Source: Aestuariivirga sp. (GTDB lineage Bacteria; Pseudomonadota; Alphaproteobacteria; Rhizobiales; Aestuariivirgaceae). From it: 64,000 nt of DNA. Of this stretch, positions 52,997 through 61,383 are shown one piece after another (the stretch's first letter is position 1; each line of letters starts with the position of its first letter). The notes below the pieces were generated by a model that was not told the DNA's origin, ran no database searches, and worked only from the letters and a program-made list of their open reading frames with translations. The stretch lies in the NCBI RefSeq assembly GCF_020252395.1, contig NZ_JADCDB010000001.1:124001-188000 (forward strand), given 5' to 3'. A program made the translations under genes and the position numbers.

Positions 52997-54154
52997 CTAG
53001 GACAGCTGCGACACCAGCTTGCCCATGAAGGCCTCGCATTTCCGCAATTCGGAGACGTCAATGTATTCGTCCGGCTTGTGGGCCTGTTCGATGGAGCCGG
53101 GGCCGCAGATCACCGCCGGGATTCCGATTTGCTGGAACAGGCCCGCTTCCGTGCAGTAGCTCACCGCATGGGTGGAATTCGCCCCGGCCAGATGGAGGGC
53201 GAGGCTCTCCGCCGGGCTGTCCTCCTCTGGCGCGAGGCCGGGGACGCTGTTGACGGCCGCCGTGGCGATGCCGGTTCCGGGGGCCACGGCCTGCATCGCC
53301 GGTTCGAGCGTGCGCGAGAAGGTTTCGAAACGGTGCGGCACATAAGCGGGGTCGGCGGTGGGCAACAGCCGCGTCTCCCACTGGAAGGAGCATTTGCGCG
53401 GAATGATGTTCTTGGCCGTGCCGCCCGCGATGACGCCGACATGGACCGTCGAATAGGGCGGATCGAAACGGCGGGTGGGATCGCCAAGCTCGATCAGGCG
53501 CCCGCGGATGCGGCCGATCTCCGACAGCAATTCGCCCGCCACCAGGATGGCATTGACGCCATGATGGGTGAGGCTGGAATGGGCTTCGTGGCCCGTGACC
53601 TCGGTCGAAAACGTGACGGCGCTCTTATGGGCGTTGACCACCTGCATGGAGGTGGGTTCGCCGACGATCACCGCGCGCGGCTTCGGCAGATTGCCGCGCA
53701 TGTGGGCGACCAGCGGGCGCACACCCTTGCAGCCCACCTCCTCGTCGCAGGAGAGCGCAAGATGGATGGGCGACTTCAACTTGGCGGCGAGGAAGTTCGG
53801 CACTTCCGCCAGGCAGACGGCGAGGAAGCCCTTCATGTCGCAGGCGCCGCGGCCGACGAGGCGGTCCTCGCGCGCCGTCAGATCGAAGGGATCGGACGTC
53901 CAGGGCTGGCCATCGACCGGCACCACGTCGGTGTGGCCTGAGAGCACGATGCCGCCGGCAATCGCCGGGCCAATGGTGGCGAACAGATTGGTCTTCTTGT
54001 CCGCCTCATAATCGACGCGGAAGTGAGGAACGCCCCAGCCGCCGAGATAATCCTCGACGAATTCGATCAGGGGAATGTTGCCGCGGTGGCTCGTGGTGTC
54101 GAAGGCGATGAGGCGGCCCAGCATCTCCTCGGTCGAATAGCGGGTGCCTGTCAT
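52997..54154 (-). CDS. argE: Acetylornithine deacetylase
   Basis: Zinc-dependent M20-family deacetylase of arginine biosynthesis, 385 residues. Metal and catalytic motifs are present: LSGHTDVVPVDGQPWTSDPF, GRGACDMKGFLAV and SCDEEVGCKGV. The dimerisation domain has VTGHEAHSSL. It lies eight bases after apaG. It complements the separate argD-argF operon; because ArgE is present, the cell may run the linear rather than the cyclic pathway, though a paralogue of other substrate range cannot be excluded. Confidence 0.9.
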   Translation of the reverse strand: MTGTRYSTEEMLGRLIAFDTTSHRGNIPLIEFVEDYLGGWGVPHFRVDYEADKKTNLFATIGPAIAGGIVLSGHTDVVPVDGQPWTSDPFDLTAREDRLVGRGACDMKGFLAVCLAEVPNFLAAKLKSPIHLALSCDEEVGCKGVRPLVAHMRGNLPKPRAVIVGEPTSMQVVNAHKSAVTFSTEVTGHEAHSSLTHHGVNAILVAGELLSEIGRIRGRLIELGDPTRRFDPPYSTVHVGVIAGGTAKNIIPRKCSFQWETRLLPTADPAYVPHRFETFSRTLEPAMQAVAPGTGIATAAVNSVPGLAPEEDSPAESLALHLAGANSTHAVSYCTEAGLFQQIGIPAVICGPGSIEQAHKPDEYIDVSELRKCEAFMGKLVSQLS

Positions 54155-54162
54155 GATCTTCT

Positions 54163-54555
54163 TCAGTTGATGGGGTGTTTCTCGTGCGGGCTGTCGAGCG
54201 AGAAAGGCGGAATCTCGACATTGATGAACTCGCCGGAGGGAAGCTGCATCTGATAGGCGCCGGCCATGAAGCCTGACGAGGTCTTCAGCGGGCAGCCCGA
54301 GGTGTAGCTGTAGCTGTCGCCCGGCTTGAGGGTTGGCTGCTCGCCCACGACGCCGGCGCCGCGCACCTCCTGCACATGGCCCGCCGCATCGGTGATCTTC
54401 CAGTAGCGGGTGCGCAGCGTCACCGTCTCGCGGCCGTGGTTTTCGATTGTGACGGAATAGGCCCAGACGAAATGGCCTTCCTCCGGCTTCGACTGGCCAT
54501 CGAGATATTTGGGGCGGACGATGACTTTGACGCCGCGGGTGATGCGCTCATACAT
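54163..54555 (-). CDS. apaG: ApaG domain protein
   Basis: Small cytoplasmic protein of 130 residues with the ApaG beta-sandwich. The start [15 protein letters not shown] at 54555 is canonical. The motif [20 protein letters not shown] and the C-terminal [17 protein letters not shown] are clear. ApaG is often linked to Co/Mg homeostasis or to nucleotide binding, without a settled function. It precedes argE with eight bases between and is divergent from dcd. Confidence 0.93.
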   Translation of the reverse strand: MYERITRGVKVIVRPKYLDGQSKPEEGHFVWAYSVTIENHGRETVTLRTRYWKITDAAGHVQEVRGAGVVGEQPTLKPGDSYSYTSGCPLKTSSGFMAGAYQMQLPSGEFINVEIPPFSLDSPHEKHPIN

Positions 54556-54638
54556 GGCTTGCAGTTTAGCCCATGTGGCGGGGTTTTCCACAGCGAAGAC
54601 ACTTGCCAAGCCTGCATGGTTTCCGCCATGTGGACGCC

Positions 54639-55751
54639 ATGGGAAACCGACCCGAGCCGCGCGGCATCCTGCCCGCCCGCACCATTGCCCGCTATTGCGA
54701 GGAGGGACTGATCCGGCTCGCGCGGCCGGCCGATGCGGACCAGATCCAACCCGCCAGCCTCGACCTGCGATTGGGGGCGTGGGCCTATCGCGTACGTGCC
54801 TCCTTCCTGCCCGGCCCGCGTTCGACCGTGGACCAGCGGGTGAAGGAACTGGCGCTGCACCGCATGCCGCTGGCCGAAGGTGCGGTGCTGGAGACGGGCT
54901 GCGTCTACATCGTGCCGCTGCAGGAGAGCCTCAAACTGCCGCGGGGCGTTGCGGCCGCGGCGAACCCCAAGAGCTCCACCGGCCGCCTCGACATTTTCAC
55001 ACGCGTCATTGCGGATTATGCGCAGGAGTTCGACAAGGCGCCCGAGGGCTATGACGGTCCGTTGTTCGCCGAGATCTCGCCGCGCACCTTTCCCATCCTG
55101 GTGCGCGAGGGCTCCCGCCTGTCGCAGATCCGCTTCCGCCAGGGCGCATCGCTCGCGACCGACGCGCTGATCCGCGAACTCCATGCGGGCGAGGGGCTGA
55201 TCCCTTCGGGCGAGGTGAACATCGACAATGGGCTGGCGCTGTCCGTCGACCTTTCGACGCTGGGGACGGATGGACCCGTGGGCTTCCGCGCCAAGCGCCA
55301 TGCGGGCCTTATCGACGTCGACCGCACGGCGGCGCTGGAGGTGCTCGACTATTGGGAGCCGCTCTGGCAGCGCGGACCCCTCGTGCTGGACCCCGGCCAG
55401 TTTTACATTCTCGCATCGAAGGAAGCGGTGCGCGTGCCGCCAGCCTTTGCCGCGGAGATGGTGCCCTTCAACCCGCTGGTGGGCGAATTCCGCGTGCATT
55501 ACGCCGGCTTCTTCGACCCCGGCTTCGGCCATTCGTCAGGCCACGGAGAGGGGGCGCGCGCGGTTCTTGAAGTGCGAAGCCACGAGGTGCCCTTCATCCT
55601 TGAGGATGGGCAGATTATCGGGCGGCTGGTCTATGAACCGCTGACGCAAGCGCCCGAGCGCGTCTATGGCCAGGATATCGGCTCCAACTACCAGCGCCAG
55701 GGCCTGAAGCTGTCGAAGCACTTCAAGGCCTTCGACAGCACGCTGCGCTGA
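54639..55751 (+). CDS. dcd: 2'-deoxycytidine 5'-triphosphate deaminase, double-length form
   Basis: Cytoplasmic enzyme converting dCTP to dUTP. At 370 residues it is about twice the length of E. coli Dcd. Two dUTPase-like halves can be traced: the first with [11 protein letters not shown] and [16 protein letters not shown] (about residues 20-200), the second with [17 protein letters not shown] and [24 protein letters not shown] (about 250-350). This long form is common in Rhizobiales. The ATG at 54639 gives a family-like N-terminus ([15 protein letters not shown]). Confidence 0.85.
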   Translation: MGNRPEPRGILPARTIARYCEEGLIRLARPADADQIQPASLDLRLGAWAYRVRASFLPGPRSTVDQRVKELALHRMPLAEGAVLETGCVYIVPLQESLKLPRGVAAAANPKSSTGRLDIFTRVIADYAQEFDKAPEGYDGPLFAEISPRTFPILVREGSRLSQIRFRQGASLATDALIRELHAGEGLIPSGEVNIDNGLALSVDLSTLGTDGPVGFRAKRHAGLIDVDRTAALEVLDYWEPLWQRGPLVLDPGQFYILASKEAVRVPPAFAAEMVPFNPLVGEFRVHYAGFFDPGFGHSSGHGEGARAVLEVRSHEVPFILEDGQIIGRLVYEPLTQAPERVYGQDIGSNYQRQGLKLSKHFKAFDSTLR

Positions 55752-55961
55752 GCCCAGGCGTCCGGAAATGAAATGGGCGCGGCCGCCGGAGCGGAAATGA
55801 TTTCGATTGCACGGACAGCGGACACATCGCGGCCATGCGATTGCCGCGAAAAGGTCTGTCTCCGGTTTGACGAAGCCATTGCGATCAAATAAAAAGTGAT
55901 TGAGTGGCGTGTTGTGCGCCACATCGTGCAAATCTCCAGGGAATCTACAAGGAAGGCGCAG

Positions 55962-57173
55962 ATGACACCACGTGGCATGACCGGGCTTGCGATGATCATG
56001 GGGCTCTTCACCCTGCTGCCTGCGGCGGAGGCCTTGGCCGATGGCGGTGTTGTGGTGCGCCAGACGCCGCGCCACACTCCCCTGCCGGCAGCCGGCGTGC
56101 CGATGCGCAACAGGCTGGCCGCGCCGCCCGACAACGAGGTGAAGGCGGATAACGCACCCGATCCGCGCGCCGGCGGAGCTTCGCGCCTTCCGGCGGTCTC
56201 CGCCTCGACCCGGGCCTATGGCAGTTTCGGCATCCCCTATACCTCGGTGCGGGTGCAGGACGGGCCGCCGGCCGGCAGCGCCAACCAGGCGAACCGGCTG
56301 AGCACCACCTATCCTTATCGCACCATCGGGCGTGTGGTGTTTCAGTACAATGGCGGCCAGGCTCATTGTTCGGCCAGCCTGATCATGCGCAGCGTGCTGG
56401 TGACGGCGGCGCATTGTGCCGGCGACCTCGGCTCCAATGCGCTGTTCTCCGGCTGGACCTTCCGCCCCGGCTTCTACGGCCCCAATGGATCGACGCCGCA
56501 GCAGCAGGAGCCCTTCGGCGCCTGGACAACAGAGGCGGTGGCGGTGGCCCCCACCTGGCTGAACGGCAAGGACACCGGCAGCGGCGCGGCCCGCAACAAC
56601 GACCTTGCCGTATTCATCGTCAGCAAGAACAACGGCCAGTTCATCGGCGATATGGTGGGCTGGATGGGCTATGGCTGGAACAATTTTTCCTTCACCCGCT
56701 CCGCCAAGACCCGCAGCATGTGGACCGGAGCCACCACCACGCTCGGCTATCCCGGTCTCATGGATTTCGGCAGCATTATGCAGCGGGCGGATGGTCCGTC
56801 CTTCCTCACCACCGTGCGCCGCGCCAAGCAGATCTGGCAGGGCAACAACTTCACCCAAGGCTCCAGCGGCGGCCCCTGGGTGGTGAATTTCGGCTATCGC
56901 GCCGCCGATCTCAATGGTGGAGCACAGCCCGGCGCCGCCTCCGCCATGAACGTGGTGGTGGGCGTCACCTCCTGGGGCAGCTTAGACCCCAACATCATCA
57001 AGGATAATTATTCCTCGCAGTTCGGCCAGAACAAGGAGTACCCCGGCAAGGATTATGGCGGCTATGGCGCGGGCAATATCGGCGCGCTGCTGCAAGCGCT
57101 GTGCAGTTCGGCGCCGGTGCCGGGCGGGCCGAGCTATGCGGCGCTGGGTTACTGCAACAGTTCTTTTAACTGA
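55962..57173 (+). CDS. Secreted trypsin-like serine protease
   Basis: Exported S1-type peptidase of 403 residues. A signal peptide (LAMIMGLFTLLPAAEALA) is followed by a Pro/Ala-rich stretch of about 100 residues. The catalytic triad is intact: His in VTAAHCAG, Asp in NNDLAVFIV, Ser in TQGSSGGPWVV. The ATG at 55962 follows AAGGAAGG at good spacing. Cysteines in AHCSAS and AAHC probably form the usual disulfide. It is monocistronic. The target protein is unknown. Confidence 0.88.
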   Translation: MTPRGMTGLAMIMGLFTLLPAAEALADGGVVVRQTPRHTPLPAAGVPMRNRLAAPPDNEVKADNAPDPRAGGASRLPAVSASTRAYGSFGIPYTSVRVQDGPPAGSANQANRLSTTYPYRTIGRVVFQYNGGQAHCSASLIMRSVLVTAAHCAGDLGSNALFSGWTFRPGFYGPNGSTPQQQEPFGAWTTEAVAVAPTWLNGKDTGSGAARNNDLAVFIVSKNNGQFIGDMVGWMGYGWNNFSFTRSAKTRSMWTGATTTLGYPGLMDFGSIMQRADGPSFLTTVRRAKQIWQGNNFTQGSSGGPWVVNFGYRAADLNGGAQPGAASAMNVVVGVTSWGSLDPNIIKDNYSSQFGQNKEYPGKDYGGYGAGNIGALLQALCSSAPVPGGPSYAALGYCNSSFN

Positions 57174-57386
57174 GCAAAGCAATCACCCGGTCCGGCCGGG
57201 CTAAGCGGCGCTTGGCTATTGCGACAGGAAGCGGTCGCCCGGCAGTTCACGGGTTTATTGCGCGTCTGGCGATCGGCCGGGTGGCCGAGGGACTCCGCCG
57301 GTCCGGGATGAGATGGCGAAGGTCCGCATTGCGCGGGCGGGCCCCCCTTGCCGCCCCCGCCTCGCTCCTCTAATCTCCACTCCGTT

Positions 57387-57461
57387 GCGGGCGTAGTTCA
57401 GTGGTAGAACGGCAGCTTCCCAAGCTGCATGTCGTGGGTTCGATTCCCATCGCCCGCTCCA
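57387..57461 (+). tRNA. tRNA-Gly (anticodon CCC)
   Basis: Full cloverleaf: acceptor stem GCGGGCG pairing with CGCCCGC, D arm GTTCAGTGGTAGAAC, anticodon stem GCAGC/GCTGC with loop TTCCCAA (anticodon CCC, reading GGG), T arm GTGGGTTCGATTCCCAT, discriminator T and an encoded CCA. No attachment-site duplication or integrase is seen next to it. Confidence 0.96.
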
Positions 57462-57514
57462 CTCATCATGGCCCGGAACGTCTCGCTTTCGGCGCTCAAG
57501 CCGGGAGAGGACGG

Positions 57515-58315
57515 ATGGTTTTCGATTTCTTCGGATCCAAGAAGAAGGTGATTATCGCCATGGCGCATATCGGCGCCATGCCGGGCTCGCCGCTCTATGA
57601 CGAGAAGGGCGGCATGCGGAAGCTGATCGACGGGGTGGCCGCCGACATCGAGGCGCTGCAGGCGGGCGGCGTCGACGCCATCATGTTCGGCAACGAGAAC
57701 GACAGGCCCTATCTGCTGAAGGCGACGCTCGAATCGACCGCCGCCATGACGGCGGTGGTGGCCGCGGTGAAGCCCATGATCAAGGTGCCCTTCGGCGTCA
57801 ACTACCTGTGGGACCCGACGGCGAGCGTCGCCATCGCGGCGGCGACGGGGGCGCAGTTCGTGCGCGAGATCTTCACCGGCGTCTTCGCCTCCGACATGGG
57901 CGTGTGGGCGCCCGATGCCGCAACGCCTGCCCGGCTGCGCCGCACCCTGGGCCGGCCGGACCTCAAACTGCTCTACAACATCAATGCGGAATTCGCCCAT
58001 TCGCTCGATGCGCGGCCGATCGAGCTTCGCGCGCGCAGTGCGGTGTTCTCCTCGCTCGCCGACGCGATCCTCGTCTCGGGCCCGGTGACGGGCGAACCTG
58101 CCGACCAGTCGCAGCTGCGCAAGGTGTGCGAAACGGTGAAGGACGTGCCGGTCTTCGCCAATACCGGCGTCACCATTGACAATGTGAAGGATACGCTCGC
58201 ACTGGCCTCGGGCGTGATCATCGGCACGCATTTCAAGACGGACGGCATCACCTGGAATGCGGTGGACGGGGCGCGCGTCAAACGTTTCATGGACAAGGTC
58301 GCGGCGCTGCGCTGA
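57515..58315 (+). CDS. BtpA/SgcQ family TIM-barrel protein
   Basis: Protein of 266 residues with IAMAHIGAMPGSPLYD at the start and later DAIMFGNENDRPY, VPFGVNYLWDP, REIFTGVFASDMG and VFANTGVTIDNV. This is the BtpA family, which includes cyanobacterial BtpA (photosystem I stability) and E. coli SgcQ (putative sugar metabolism). Outside cyanobacteria the function is unknown. GGGAGAGGA precedes the ATG at 57515. It begins 53 bp after the tRNA and ends at a terminator hairpin. Confidence 0.85.
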   Translation: MVFDFFGSKKKVIIAMAHIGAMPGSPLYDEKGGMRKLIDGVAADIEALQAGGVDAIMFGNENDRPYLLKATLESTAAMTAVVAAVKPMIKVPFGVNYLWDPTASVAIAAATGAQFVREIFTGVFASDMGVWAPDAATPARLRRTLGRPDLKLLYNINAEFAHSLDARPIELRARSAVFSSLADAILVSGPVTGEPADQSQLRKVCETVKDVPVFANTGVTIDNVKDTLALASGVIIGTHFKTDGITWNAVDGARVKRFMDKVAALR

Positions 58316-58337
58316 GGCCCTGAGCGTAAAACGGACG

Positions 58338-58365
58338 AGGGGTTGCCGGGAAACTGGCAACCCCT
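58338..58365 (+). terminator. Terminator hairpin after the BtpA-family gene
   Basis: Stem AGGGGTTGCC and GGCAACCCCT, 10 bp perfect, 8-base loop, 22 bases after the stop codon. Followed by TGCGG, so no T run. Confidence 0.6.
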
Positions 58366-58442
58366 TGCGGCGCAAAGGCCTCGCGCAGCCGCGCGGAAGG
58401 CGGCCTTGACACCACCATCCGCCTGCCGCGCCTGGGCGCCGC

Positions 58443-60050
58443 TTAAGCGCGGCCGAGATAGCGGTCGAGCACGTTGCGGGTGACCTGCGCGACGATCGCA
58501 TCCTTGCGGGCGAGGCCCATGATCCAGTCGCTGGAGCCGGCGTGGAAGACCTCGCCCCTGCCCTTCGGAAAATTCACGATCATGCCGCAGCCGCGCTTCG
58601 TCTGCTCGATCGCCTCCGCATCCTTGCGGCCGGTGAGCACCGAGGCGACGTATTCGCCGTCCTCGATCCCCAGGAAGCTGCGGCCGGGAAGGATGGTGGA
58701 GCCTTCCTCGATGGTGGCGGCGAGGCCGAGTGCCAAGATCTCGATGCCATCGGGCGCCAGTGACGGGTCGGCCACGTAAGGCAGTCCGCCGCGGATTTCG
58801 TAAGGAAGCCCATCCACCTCGTAGCCGAAGATGCGCGCGGCGCCGCCCAGGATGTCGCCATAATAGAGGCCGGTCTTGGCGAAGGCCCAATGCTCCGGCC
58901 GGTAGACCGGAAAGCCCTTGGCGCCGCGGGGCGAACAGCCAGACCAGCTGGCATAAAGCCCGTGCGTGGCGTTAAGGCCGAAACTGGCCGAACCGGGGCG
59001 GCCGATCTCGGGGGCTTCCCATGACTCGGTCACGCGCTCGCGCGGGCCTGTCTGCATGAATGGGTCTTCCTCGCGCGCGATGTATTTATAGCAGGTTTGG
59101 GTGCGGCCCTCGTCCGAGAGCCGGATCTGCCACATGAAGTTGCCAGCGAAGCGGGCGATGCGGCCGCCCTTCCCGACGTAGGCGTCGATGGCGTCCCGCA
59201 TCTCCCAGGACCAGTATTCGTCATGGCCGACCAGCGCGATGCAGGCGTAACCGTCGATCAGGTCCGGGCGATAATGCAGGTCGGTCTGGCTGATGATGTC
59301 AAGCGCATAGCCTTCCGCTTCCGCCCACACCACGAAGTGGCGCTCGAAGCTGGCCCAGCCGGAGGACATGTATTTCTTGGAATAGCCATTGGCATAGGCC
59401 CATTCCATGTGCGGATAGCGGGGCTCCGAATTGACCGGCGGATCCTCCGGCAGCACGGCGCGCGGGGCGTCCGGCGGCAGCGAGACGAAACCCCTGGCCA
59501 GCGGGCGCAGCGTGCTGAGCACGGGCGAGAAACGGCCGCCATTGGGGCCGCAATAGCCCTGATAATGATTGGAGCCGCCCCAGTCGTTGTAGGCGGTCCA
59601 TGTGGCGGTGGCGGCAACGAGCAACAGGCGGCCGCGCTTGTTGAGGCCCTCGCGCGGGCGCACGATGAAGAAATGCTCGTGCATGTCATCACCCGCGCGG
59701 GTGCGCAGGATATAGCCACCCGACGGCCAGTCCGGCGCGACAGGAATTTCGAACGACACAGGCCAGCCGCAGCCGGCGGCGGAGCAGTCTTCCGGCGTGT
59801 CGCGCCATTCGCCCTCAAGGCCGCTGCGCGCAAAGACCGTGACCGGCGCCGGTCCATCGCGGATGACTTCAATATCGTAATGCGGTGCGTTGGTGCAGAC
59901 GCTGACCTGCACCGGCTGGCCCGGCGCATAGGAGAGCCGGTCGCAATAGCTCCAGATGCGTGTTTCAACCGGCGGCGCATGGAACGGCCGTTCGGCATAA
60001 TTGCCGAGCACGGCCTCGCGCCGCCAGGCCTCGTCACGCTCGATGCTCAT
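58443..60050 (-). CDS. N,N-dimethylformamidase beta-subunit-like protein
   Basis: 535-residue protein related to the large subunit of dimethylformamidase. Recognisable segments are YAPGQPVQVSVCTNAPHYDIE, ATWTAYNDWGGSN, LVGHDEYWSWEMRDA and GGRIARFAGNFMWQIR. In the known enzyme the large subunit binds iron and works with a small subunit; no small-subunit gene is adjacent. Its start overlaps the stop of a class C serine hydrolase by four bases, so the two are co-translated. A hydrolase of an amide or related C-N compound is likely, but substrate is not decided. Confidence 0.8.
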   Translation of the reverse strand: MSIERDEAWRREAVLGNYAERPFHAPPVETRIWSYCDRLSYAPGQPVQVSVCTNAPHYDIEVIRDGPAPVTVFARSGLEGEWRDTPEDCSAAGCGWPVSFEIPVAPDWPSGGYILRTRAGDDMHEHFFIVRPREGLNKRGRLLLVAATATWTAYNDWGGSNHYQGYCGPNGGRFSPVLSTLRPLARGFVSLPPDAPRAVLPEDPPVNSEPRYPHMEWAYANGYSKKYMSSGWASFERHFVVWAEAEGYALDIISQTDLHYRPDLIDGYACIALVGHDEYWSWEMRDAIDAYVGKGGRIARFAGNFMWQIRLSDEGRTQTCYKYIAREEDPFMQTGPRERVTESWEAPEIGRPGSASFGLNATHGLYASWSGCSPRGAKGFPVYRPEHWAFAKTGLYYGDILGGAARIFGYEVDGLPYEIRGGLPYVADPSLAPDGIEILALGLAATIEEGSTILPGRSFLGIEDGEYVASVLTGRKDAEAIEQTKRGCGMIVNFPKGRGEVFHAGSSDWIMGLARKDAIVAQVTRNVLDRYLGRA

Positions 60051-61204
60051 CTGAGTTCGCCTGCGATGGCCCGGAACATGGCATAGGTGAGGTTGTCCAG
60101 CGCCTCATCCGCCGGGATGGGCTGCGAGGACTGTTTCACCGCCACCATGCCGGCGTCATAATCGATATAGATCCACTGGCCGTGGATGCCGATGGCGCAA
60201 AGCACGCTCGACGACGGGTCGGGCACATACCACTTGGAGCGGTAGCGGCCATCGGGGAAGAGGTTCACCATCTCGCCGCGCGACCACTGGGCGGGGTCGC
60301 CCTGGTGCAAGATGTCGTCGATCCATTCCTCCGGCACGATGCGCTGGCCGTTGAAGCGGCCCTTGAGGCGCATCATTTCACCGAAACGCGCCATGTCGCC
60401 GAGGCTGATGCAGAGGCCCCCGGCGGTGCGCGGTGCGCCATGGCGGTCGATGGTGATAAAGGCATCCTGCGCCATGCCCATCGGCTTCCAAATGAGGCGT
60501 GACAGCAGGCTGGCGAAGTTTTCGCCCGCGGCGCGCTCGATGATCCAGCCGAGCAGATCGGTGTTGGGCGAAACATAGTGGAAGCGGCGGCCATGCGGAT
60601 GCTCGGCCTTGGGCAGGCTGGTGAGGAAGGCATTGATGCCGTCGGCGCTGGCGATGGCGCCTGGCGGGTTCCAGCCCATGGCGGCGCGATAGCGCGCGAC
60701 ATCGCCCTGGGGGTCAAGATAGTCCTCGACGAAGCGGATGCTCACCGCCATGTCGAGCACGTTGCGGACTGTTGCATCGCCATAGGCCGAGCCTTCGACT
60801 TCCGGCACGTAGCGCGAGACGGGCGCCTCGGGGTCGAGCTTTCCGTCCTTCACGAGAATGCCGGCCAAGGATGCGGTCACGGACTTGCTGACCGAAAAGA
60901 CGATGTGGCGGTCCGTTGCCGTCTGGTTGATCAGCCGCTCGGCCACCACCGCGCCGTCCTTCAGCACCAGGAAGCCATCGGTGTGGGTTTCCTCGAGCGC
61001 CGCCTCGGCGCTGCGGCGGCTGCCGGCCCAGACGATGGCGAGGCGGGCGAGGTCCAGGGGTTTTCCCGGCCGCAGCGTGCTGACAGGCGGCGCGGTGGGA
61101 ATGGCGGCGACGGGGATCAGGCTGTCGACATGGGTGAAGCCCCAAATGCTGTGGGGGTGCTCACGCCAATTCTCCAGCGTGGCCGTCGGCAGTTCGCTCC
61201 CCAT
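60047..61204 (-). CDS. Serine hydrolase, beta-lactamase class C family
   Basis: About 385 residues. The SxxK motif appears as FSVSKSV (serine nucleophile) and the YxN-type motif as HYVSPNTD; the third motif region reads GIHGQWIYID, with HG in place of KTG. There is no obvious signal peptide, so it may be cytoplasmic. ATGs at 61216 and 61204 are possible; GGGGGA lies four bases before the second. Family members include esterases, nylon-oligomer hydrolases and D-aminopeptidases. It is the first gene of a pair with the DMFase-like gene. Confidence 0.85.
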   Translation of the reverse strand: MGSELPTATLENWREHPHSIWGFTHVDSLIPVAAIPTAPPVSTLRPGKPLDLARLAIVWAGSRRSAEAALEETHTDGFLVLKDGAVVAERLINQTATDRHIVFSVSKSVTASLAGILVKDGKLDPEAPVSRYVPEVEGSAYGDATVRNVLDMAVSIRFVEDYLDPQGDVARYRAAMGWNPPGAIASADGINAFLTSLPKAEHPHGRRFHYVSPNTDLLGWIIERAAGENFASLLSRLIWKPMGMAQDAFITIDRHGAPRTAGGLCISLGDMARFGEMMRLKGRFNGQRIVPEEWIDDILHQGDPAQWSRGEMVNLFPDGRYRSKWYVPDPSSSVLCAIGIHGQWIYIDYDAGMVAVKQSSQPIPADEALDNLTYAMFRAIAGELR

Positions 61205-61333
61205 CGAATCCCCCATAAATCCAATTTGGCAGACATTAGCATGGGATCGCCCGGCGTCTCACTCCGGCGAGCCATCAGCCCCGTGCAGGGGCCGGGGCCA
61301 GCAGGCGCATGAGCGGGGTCTGGCCACCTTCGA

Positions 61334-61363
61334 CACATTTGCGTATGATGACACGCAAATGTG
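61334..61363. promoter_or_regulatory. Perfect palindrome upstream of the E1 gene
   Basis: CACATTTGCGT (61334-61344) and ACGCAAATGTG (61353-61363) form a perfect 11-bp inverted repeat with an 8-base centre. It ends 20 bases before the E1 start codon, overlapping where a promoter or early leader would be. It fits an operator for a dimeric regulator; a hairpin in the leader is the alternative. Confidence 0.5.
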
Positions 61364-61383
61364 CGCTCAAGAGGCCCCTCCCC

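Noticed and set aside
57387-57461. tRNA-Gly as an integration site for a genomic island
   Set aside because: No integrase, no direct repeat of the tRNA 3' end found downstream, and ordinary genes follow.
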